Source: Pleurodeles waltl
Taxonomy: Eukaryota; Chordata; Amphibia; Caudata; Salamandridae
Assembly: GCF_031143425.1 (NCBI RefSeq)
Contig: NC_090448.1
Location: forward strand, 537,124,313-537,188,312
Length of the DNA stretch: 64,000 nt
Reading direction: 5' to 3'
Every line of letters begins with the position of its first letter. Within the stretch, counting starts at the first letter, position 1. This document shows positions 57,203-64,000 of the stretch, piece after piece. A program made the translations under genes and the position numbers. The notes beneath the pieces are model-generated. The model was not told the DNA's origin. It was given only the letters and a program-made list of their open reading frames with translations, and made no database searches.

Positions 57203-58637
57203 GTCTAACTGAGACTGACGCCACTTTTTTCTTTTTAAACTGTTGTTTTTGTTGGATTGGTTTCTCTTCCTTCTTTACAGAAACCTCCGACGAGCGTTGT
57301 GAAACCTGTCTTGGCTTCACGTACTCTGTTCTCCACTCTGATCGCCCACCTCTCTCACCTCTGTTTTCCGATGAGTCCTGAAAGGAACGAGATTGGCGTG
57401 TTTCAGTGTATTGATATTTATCAGGCGTCTTCAAATTATCCCTATTTCTACGGTTACATTTGGACTGAGGGGTCTCCTGTCTCGGAGATTCTCCCCTTTC
57501 TTTTTTAGGTGTCTGTTGTTTTTTCTCCCAGTGCTTTTTATTACCCTCAGGTTCCTGTTGTTTAGTAGTATCCTTACTACCCTTACCCTGAAACTGTGGT
57601 TTCTGCGGTCTAGCACCAAGGCTATCACGACCTATACTGGAATATGTTTCCGCTATTATTCTCGCCAGCTCTCGCTCCTGATCTAGTTGCGAGACGTCAC
57701 GAAGACGCATACGCACCGCTAGTGCCACTGCCTCCCCTTTTAGATTACTCAATATGATGGAAGAAACCGTGGCAAAATTGCCTATCAGTTGCATCCCCAA
57801 ATCTAAGGCTGGGGCAGCCCCATATTCATCTTGAATTTGTTTGAGCACTTCCGGTAAGTTGGCCAATGTCAGTGTACCGTGTGCTGTAGTGTAGAGTGCG
57901 GCACGTGCCCCATGTATTACAATGGTCCACTGTGGGAACCATACCAAACGGTAAACACATCGTTAATATTCTATGTTTATCCTGAGGTCCCGTATGGGGA
58001 AATACCGCCTCCAGCGTATTAATTTTTTGCGCCAGCCAAAATGGAGTCTCCTCTCATTTAGCCGGTACTTTGCCCATAACAGAGTGTACAGTCGCCGGAT
58101 TGATACCCGGAACTACTGCATGTTGTTGAGCTGGAGCAGCACGCGCTGGGTTTGTGTTAAGTGTCTGCATCACAAATTGTACTAAGCGTCCATATGTAGC
58201 TGTTAAGTCTATATATAAACGACGAACTTCAGCCACCGCCAAGTTAGCAACCGCCGGATGTGGTGTATATGTGGCCAATAAAGGCCAAGTAGGACCATTG
58301 TTACTAAGTGGACCTAGCCTAACATGTGCTATGGTGTGGGGTAGGGCGCCATCAAGCCAATTATTATGTTCTTGATAAGATAGAGGTATTTCTAAATATG
58401 CATATGCCCTGTGCTGTCCAGGGGCATTCGCAAACGTGTAATTGTGAACTGTGTTTGAATTCCCATCAACTGCTGGAAATGGACCCAAGAATAAAAAAGT
58501 TCTGTTCTATAGGCTGCATGGGCGTCCACCACAAATGTGACTGGACCCCGCTGGTTTGTTAGACCATGTGCTAGCAAATGAACCGTGAGCGGTTGTCGCA
58601 TATTAACTGCTATTTGTATTGCCTGGGGATTCGCCAT
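57078..58637 (-). pseudogene. gag: Foamy-like Gag, no zinc knuckle
   Basis: Starts at ATG 58637-58635 (MANPQAIQIAVNMRQPLTVH). A frameshift near 58490 leads to the frame 58488-58054, which contains FANAPGQHRAYAYLEIPLSY and AVANLAVAEVRRLYIDLTAT. A stop and frameshift near 58054-57947 follow. The last part (57947-57078) has a capsid-like region (LPEVLKQIQDEYGAAPALDL, GEAVALAVRMRLRDVSQLDQ) and then a long polar tail rich in Arg, Lys, Gln, Glu and Gly with an RQRGRGHN motif. There is only one Cys in that tail, so no CCHC box, a trait of foamy Gag. It overlaps the start of pol by 125 bases. Span about 520 codons. Confidence 0.8.
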
Positions 58638-58774
58638 TATGAAAACAGCGACGGTTCACAGAAGGCACACCAATATCAGGGTGTTCCTTTCAGAGTTCAA
58701 GCTTGAACGACCTACAGCTACAATTAGGATCTACCTATATTGTGGTGGCGGAAGTCCTCAGTGCCACGGACGTC

Positions 58775-58786
58775 TCCGTTAACGGA
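58775..58786. other. 12-bp perfect palindrome in the proviral leader
   Basis: TCCGTTAACGGA lies between PBS and gag. A palindrome here could act as a genomic RNA dimer-initiation loop, but only position supports this. Confidence 0.3.
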
Positions 58787-58850
58787 ACTGAGGAGTCAAT
58801 ATATATATGAGACCGAGAGAGTCAGCCGGACCCGAAAATTAGAGCCAGAC

Positions 58851-58868
58851 CAATCGTTGGCGGTGCCA
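58851..58868 (-). other. Primer binding site of the foamy-like provirus
   Basis: Directly after the 5' LTR the minus strand reads TGGCACCGCCAACGATTG. TGGC at the first position is normal for a PBS. It is closest, with differences, to the lysine-tRNA PBS pattern used by foamy viruses and lentiviruses; the primer assignment is tentative. Confidence 0.55.
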
Positions 58869-59885
58869 TGTCGCGTTGGCTCTCATTATCCTAAATGAGA
58901 CTACTGGATTTCTAGGTAGCAGGGTCGTTCCTGGTGTGGGGGACTGAGTCTGACCCACTAAGAAGGACCCCTGTCACCTTCAATCCGGTTTTGCTCCGGC
59001 TAACTAGCAGTGCCTCATCTCTCCCAAGGGGAAGGGATGATTGGGCAGCCGAGCACATGACATCTTTAGAACTTCTCAGGGAAGTCGTGGTTGCTCAGGT
59101 CCCAACCAGCTCTCTCATTTACGGTATGATCTCATATACAAATGACAAAGGCAGTTTAAGTTTTATAGATTGATTTAATAAAATGACTGCATTTTAGATA
59201 ATAAGGCATGAGCCGCAATAACCAGAACCATACAACACAGTAGGATTGAAATAGTCACGAGAAGAGTGAAACATAAGAATAACGCTATCATAGTGTTAAT
59301 AGATTACGTTCTCTCTAATTAAGTTCTATTTCGAGCACAGCATGTTAAGCTCTAAGCTTGCCTTTCAGATTCCCTGGGAAGACATCAACCCTCATACCTG
59401 AGCAAAGGCCTGTGATCTGGATCAGCATCTGCAACAGGGCAGTCAGTGTCTAGTTGTGGTTCCCAGGTCGGAATCTCCCTCTTGCGTGTATTAGGACAAG
59501 GAAGTGTTTTTATAACTAACATGTCGATGTGGTAACAAAACGTCCCTACGCAAGAATGTATATCGTCTACAACCCAAAGACTAAACTCCTACCACGTCTA
59601 TCGGCAATGTACCAGAATGTATCCTTGACTGAAGCACAGAGTGAGCAAGAATGTGTTATTGAGAACTCCGGTGCTGAAGTAGGCTAAACAGTGTGATATA
59701 AAAAAATAAAACAAGACCGTAGAACTGGCTATTGAAAAATAACAGTATGAAGCTCAATAAAATGCATCTAGAGCAAAGTGCACAGAGGCCCGATGCTGCG
59801 AGCAAAGGAATAAAATGCATCCAGGGCAAAGTGCACAAAGGCCGAACGCCTGAAGCAAAAGCGCAAAGGAAATGGCTACACTACA
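58869..59885 (-). mobile_element. 5' LTR of the foamy-like provirus, 1017 bp
   Basis: Same boundaries as the 3' LTR (minus strand TGTAGTGTAGCC to GCGACA). The promoter copy used for expression would be the TATAAAAA at 59524-59517. A plus-strand difference near 59868 (loss of a few bases before AATGGCTAC) accounts for most of the length difference. Confidence 0.9.
59517..59524 (-). promoter_or_regulatory. TATA box in the provirus 5' LTR
   Basis: TATAAAAA on the minus strand, about 360 bases into the LTR, conserved at the same place in the 3' LTR. Confidence 0.55.
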
Positions 59886-61860
59886 AGAGTAAGGGAGCTA
59901 AATAGCTAAAATAACCCAGGCTCGCCCCCTTGGTAGCTTGGCAGGAGCAATCAGGCTCATCTCAGAGGCAATGTGTAAAGTATTGGTACATACACACAGT
60001 AACACAGTGAAAACACCATAAAAGGACTCCACACCAGTTTAGAAAAATAGCCAATATTTATCTGAATTAAACAAGACCAAAACGAAAAAACATCTAAAAT
60101 ACACAAAATGTCACTTCTTAATCCATAGGAATCAATGATTGTATCCTTTTAGCACAATGTACCTGGGAGTCGTCAAAAACAAAGACGAGGCGGGTCGCAG
60201 GGGATGTGAGGTGCGTTGACTCTTTCCTCACAAAAGAGATGATGCGTCGGTTCCTTACTGGCAAGAAAAGTGATGCATCGATTCTTTCCTCACAGGAAAG
60301 GCGATGCATTGATTTCCAGATATGCAGCCTCAGTTCTTCACTGCAGCGCAGGGGTCGATGAGAAATTGACACCCCGGATACAATGCGTGGAAAATCCAGA
60401 CGCGCTGTGTTGATGAAGCTGTGGGGAAACAGGTGCTGCCTTGATTCTGCAGCCGTAAGACAGGCACTGCTTTGATTCTCCAGCCGTGGAACAGGTGCTG
60501 CGTCAATTTTTCTACAGCAGCACGTCAGTGCATGAATTTTCTTCTTCAGGTCCCCAGCTTACACTTCCAATGGCCTAGGGACCGAAGTTGGCACCACTTG
60601 GCAAGTCAGGAAAGAGCCCAGGCACTGGCAGGTCAAATCTTTGATGTAGCTGAGACTTCTTAACAGGAGGCAAGCTCAGTTCAAGCCCTTGGAGAACCTT
60701 GGAAAGCAGGATGTAGAAAGCAAAGTCCAGTTCTTTCACTCCCAGGACAGGAGCAGCAGGCAAGCACAGCAGAGCAACATGCAGTTCCTCCTTCAGCATC
60801 CTGTCCTTGTTCCTGGCAGAATGTCCTCAGTCCAAAAGGATTCTAAAGTTGTGGTCTCATTTCTGCCTTTGAAGTTGGCAAACTTCAAAGGAGTCTTTAT
60901 AGTGCATAAGACCCTGCCCTTCCTGCCCTGGCTCCAGGCACACTCCAAGGGGTGGGAGACTGTGTTTAGTAAGGACAGGCAGAGCCCTATTCAGGTGCTA
61001 GTATCAGACCCTCCCACCACTCTAGCCCAGGAAGACCCATCAGGAAATGGAGGACACACCTCAGCTCCCTTTGTGTGACTGTCTAGAGTGAATTCATAAA
61101 CAGCCTAACTGTCATCCTGACCCAGGCGTGTATTCCACAGAAAGGCAGAGGCACAGAATGGTTAAGCAACAAAATGCCCACTTTTTATAAGTGTCATTTT
61201 CAACTTTACAATTTAAAAAACAGCTTCACCAAAAGATGTATTTTTATATTGCCAGTTCAGAGACCCCAAACTCCAGATCTCTACCTGCTCACAATGGGAA
61301 GTTACACTTGAAAGATATTCCAAGGCAATCCCCATGTTAACCTATGGGAGAGATAAACCTTGCAATAGTGAAAAACGAATTTAGCAGTATTTCATTGTCA
61401 GGACATGTAAACCACACCATTACATGCCCTACCTTTTAAACACACTGCACCCTGCCTTTGGCCTACCTTAGGGGTGACACATGTAGTAAAAGGGAAGGTT
61501 TGGGCCTGGCAAGTGGATGCTCTTGCAAGGTCGAACTGGCAGTTTATAACTGCATACACTGACAATGCAGTGGCAGGCCTGAAACATGTTGACAGGGTTA
61601 CTCATGTGGGTGGCACAATCTGTGCTGCAGACCCACTAGCAGCATTTTACTTCCAGGCCCTGGGCACACAAAGTGCACTTTACCAAGGACCTACTAGTAC
61701 ATCAAATATGCCAAACATGGGTAACACACTTACCAATACAATTTAGACAGAAGGCACTTATACTTTAGCACTTGTCAGCAAAGTGCCCAGAGTCCTAAAG
61801 CCAGCAAAAACAAAATTCAGCACAGGATCAAAAACAGGAGATCAGAAGCAAAAGGTTTGG
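59886..61860. repeat. Dispersed repeat interrupted by the provirus
   Basis: The sequence AGAGTAAGGGAGCTAAATAGC continues the left flank CCAAATAGGCACCCTCACTCTAGTGAGAG across the provirus, so both are one unit. It includes degenerate GATGCGTCGGTTCC/GATGCATCGATTC repeats (60240-60320) and, at 61600-61830, a segment homologous to 24640-24840. No protein is encoded in any convincing frame; the 129-codon frame at 60689-61078 shows no domain. The size and lack of coding suggest an LTR or a long non-autonomous element. Confidence 0.5.
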
Positions 61861-62146
61861 GGATTATCCTGCAAAAAAGGTCCTTTCTAAAAGTGGGCAT
61901 TCTCAAACCCCGTAGAAAATCCCAGGATGGGAAGATGAATGGACCAACCATAGCTCGGTTCCTTGGAAAACAAAGTTCAACCATACTACAGGTCATGACT
62001 ACATAACGACATACACACAATTTGGCATAACCCAAAAGCTTATGCAAATTATGATAAATAGCGTGATTTTAAGCAGACCACAAAAAGCAACATGATAAAA
62101 CATAATATAATTGCCTATGCTATACAAGAGTGGTAGTAAAGACTTT
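61861..62146. other. Unannotated stretch
   Basis: Nothing recognisable between the dispersed repeat and the MITE. Confidence 0.35.
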
Positions 62147-62316
62147 GGGCCTGATTTAGATACTGTTGGATGGTTTATTTCGTCAAAACGGTGACGGGTA
62201 TCCCATCTCCCGACATCTGAATCCCATAGGATTTAATGGGATTTAGATTTTGGTGGACAGGAGATACATCACTGTTGTGACGGAGTAACCCGTCTCCCAA
62301 TATCTAAATCAGACTC
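62147..62316. mobile_element. 170-bp palindromic MITE, second copy
   Basis: Begins GGGCCTGATTTAGATACTG and ends TATCTAAATCAGACTC; TTT flanks both sides (62144-62146 and 62317-62319). The palindrome centre is ATCCCATAGGATTTAATGGGAT. Same length and centre design (CCATAGGATxTAATGG) as 28986-29155 but more diverged arms. Confidence 0.88.
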
Positions 62317-64000
62317 TTTGTCCTTACAGCAGGCAAATAGCCTGCTGTGATGTCAGCCCTTCAGCCTGCAATGTAAGGACAGAGCATTGGGATAAAAATA
62401 ATCGTCTCAAACAACACCGTAGGCAGACTATAAGCCTGCGTTGCACTTGAGTCAGAATCGCCATAAACAGAGACTTGGAGCGAAATTAAACCAAAATGGA
62501 AAACTAAACAATTCAAAATACAGGGATCCACAGCCACATGTTGATTAAAACATTTTCCCAAACATCAGGAGATTCTCTCTATAGCTGATACAGCGAGGCA
62601 AGGAGTTCCATAGTTTGGGAATGTAAAAGTGGAAGCATTTACCACTAGTAGTTGGACTGTTCATGCTTCTTGTTCTGTGAACTATTCCTGCATGTGGTCA
62701 CCCGTTTTTTGCCAGTTACAGTATTAAGGGGAGAATTATGATGCAGATGGTATTTGCTGAGTCATTTAGTAGGGAACTGCAGTAGCCATTATTTAATATA
62801 AATCAATGACAATCATTTTTTTCGCTGACAATAACAATGCAGTAACCTCAGAGGTTGAGAATTTCAGGACTGGCGTGCATGAACTAAAATTTACAAAGAA
62901 GCTATTCACATTTTCAAATAAAAGTTAGGACTCTTCCAAATGATCCAGATATCTGCTCTTTGGCTAAACTATTCATATATGTGACTACTTTTACACTTAA
63001 AACTATTTATATATCTGACTGATTGTACATATTAACGCATAAATTGACATGCTATCCTTCATTTCATTACCATTCCTTGAAATTACTTAATCGTATTATC
63101 CTAGAAATAAGAATGCCCTTTATTTTCCCAAAAGGCTACAGGAAACTATTGTATAAAATAAAAACGTACCCATAGTAAGATAGAATTTGTTACATTTGGA
63201 AATTTTAAATACAATACTATTTCTTACATGATATTTTTACATTGTATGGTTTTTGTATTTGTATACTTTATGCGAGGTTACAGGCTGAACCGATTAAAGG
63301 TAATTAACTGCCCTAAATTGTATGTGGATCCTGGATGCGCATGGCGTGCATAGTTGAAAAGGTATTGTTTGTGTTGTGGCCCATAATGGACGAGTTCTAT
63401 GAGATGCACATGAGTTTTGGCAATGTAGTGGGAACGCAGTGCATCGACTATTGCAATGCAGAATTATTGGGTGTATGCAGGTACTCATCCTAAGGAGTGG
63501 CCAACAGCATATGTAGAAACCACCGTTGACACATATCAGTGGGGCTCACTAGGGTATTTTGGAGTCCACTCAGTAGCACCAAGAGACTCAACTGGCTGGG
63601 GGCATTGTTAAATTACAGAGGAAATACTATATGAAGTTCACCCAAAAGACAAAGAGGGCCTACCATACTGCAAGCACTGCTATGCCAACTGGGAGTGTGA
63701 TATGGAGTCCACCGAAGAGCAACAGAAAAAAACATTGAATGCACAATCCAGGAACAGGTGGCCAGAATCAAGTAGGGATATAAGAGTGGCGTAGGCAGGG
63801 AATCTGGCTCACTGTCGTTAAAGCTCTAGAAGCTGCCACATGAAGTTTCCCTTATTCTCTCTGTCCTTTAGTGTTCTTCCGGGTTCAACACCTTGGGAGG
63901 AGAGGTTAAGAAAGGCTATGTGGAGGAAGGGGAGGAGCAACCACCACCAGTTACCTTCTTAGGTCAAGCCTAGGCAGCGCGCATACGCTGTCTGCCAGAC
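62317..64000. other. Unannotated right end of the window
   Basis: No coding or repeat structure was recognised. The last 500 bases are less AT-rich and may belong to another interspersed repeat that continues beyond the window. Confidence 0.35.

Larger units (their letters stand above)
49040..59885 (-). mobile_element. Full-length foamy-like (spuma-like) endogenous retrovirus, 10.8 kb
   Basis: Two LTRs of about 1.02 kb enclose gag, pro-pol, env and a further ORF, all on the minus strand. AGAG flanks both ends (49036-49039 and 59886-59889), a 4-bp target duplication. A PBS adjoins the 5' LTR and a polypurine tract adjoins the 3' LTR. Foamy-like traits: Gag lacks a CCHC zinc knuckle and ends in a basic Arg/Gly/Lys-rich tail; pol starts at its own ATG overlapping gag in another frame; Env is long, with a leader that spans the membrane before an RxxR-type site; an ORF lies between env and the LTR. 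Foamy-like endogenous viruses have been described in amphibians. LTRs differ at roughly two dozen positions by eye. All large genes carry stops or frameshifts. Confidence 0.88.

Noticed and set aside
60689..61078. 129-codon plus-strand ORF
   Set aside because: Lies in a dispersed non-coding repeat; no recognisable domain.

Overview
The window looks like intergenic or intronic DNA from a very large vertebrate genome, most likely a salamander or newt. No convincing host exon is visible. Almost every recognisable coding stretch belongs to a transposable element: L1-type and L2/CR1-type LINEs, a DIRS-like Gag, two Ty3/gypsy elements (one with a chromodomain), a spuma-like (foamy-like) endogenous retrovirus, and several palindromic MITE families with 3-bp target duplications. 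The urodele assignment is an inference from this repeat mix and was not tested by search.

Layout. 1-720 is a degenerate minisatellite of about 40 bp. 1678-2157 is a palindromic TIR element. About 5655-6330 (minus) is a broken DIRS-type Gag. 7600-8280 is a G-rich block between inverted repeats. 10258-10938 is a MITE. About 12.1-14.64 kb is a 5'-truncated Ty3/gypsy element with one short LTR. An L2-type LINE tail follows and is split by a 156-bp MITE (14940-15095). 15430-16234 is a GT/GC-rich palindromic repeat. 17533-18989 is a 1.39-kb unidentified block between perfect 35-bp direct repeats. About 21.2-24.6 kb and 26.1-28.3 kb are two minus-strand L1-type LINEs. 28986-29155 is a 170-bp near-perfect palindrome with a second copy at 62147-62316. 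About 29.9-32.3 kb is a plus-strand L2/CR1-type LINE. 34464-35180 is another MITE.

The two main elements are at the right. 39514-48342 is a full-length chromovirus with both LTRs, a 4/5-matching target duplication, gag, protease, RT/RNase H, integrase and chromodomain. A 720-bp MITE sits in its gag. Its LTRs differ in length because of a 101-bp internal tandem repeat (5 against 8 units). 49040-59885 (minus) is a full-length foamy-like endogenous retrovirus with about 1.02-kb LTRs, AGAG target duplication, PBS, polypurine tract, a Gag without zinc knuckle, a pol with its own start overlapping gag, a long env with a membrane-spanning leader, and an intact 155-codon ORF between env and the 3' LTR. 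Its integrase is split by a 191-bp inverted piece of its own LTR family between 7-bp direct repeats. The provirus itself sits inside an older dispersed repeat (about 48990-49039 plus 59886-61860).

The elements do not form a host pathway. What the window records is a layered history of insertion: MITEs into gypsy and LINE bodies, a provirus into a repeat, and an LTR fragment into the provirus. Most ORFs carry stops or frameshifts, so they are annotated as pseudogenes. Stretches listed as unannotated are places where nothing could be recognised by eye.
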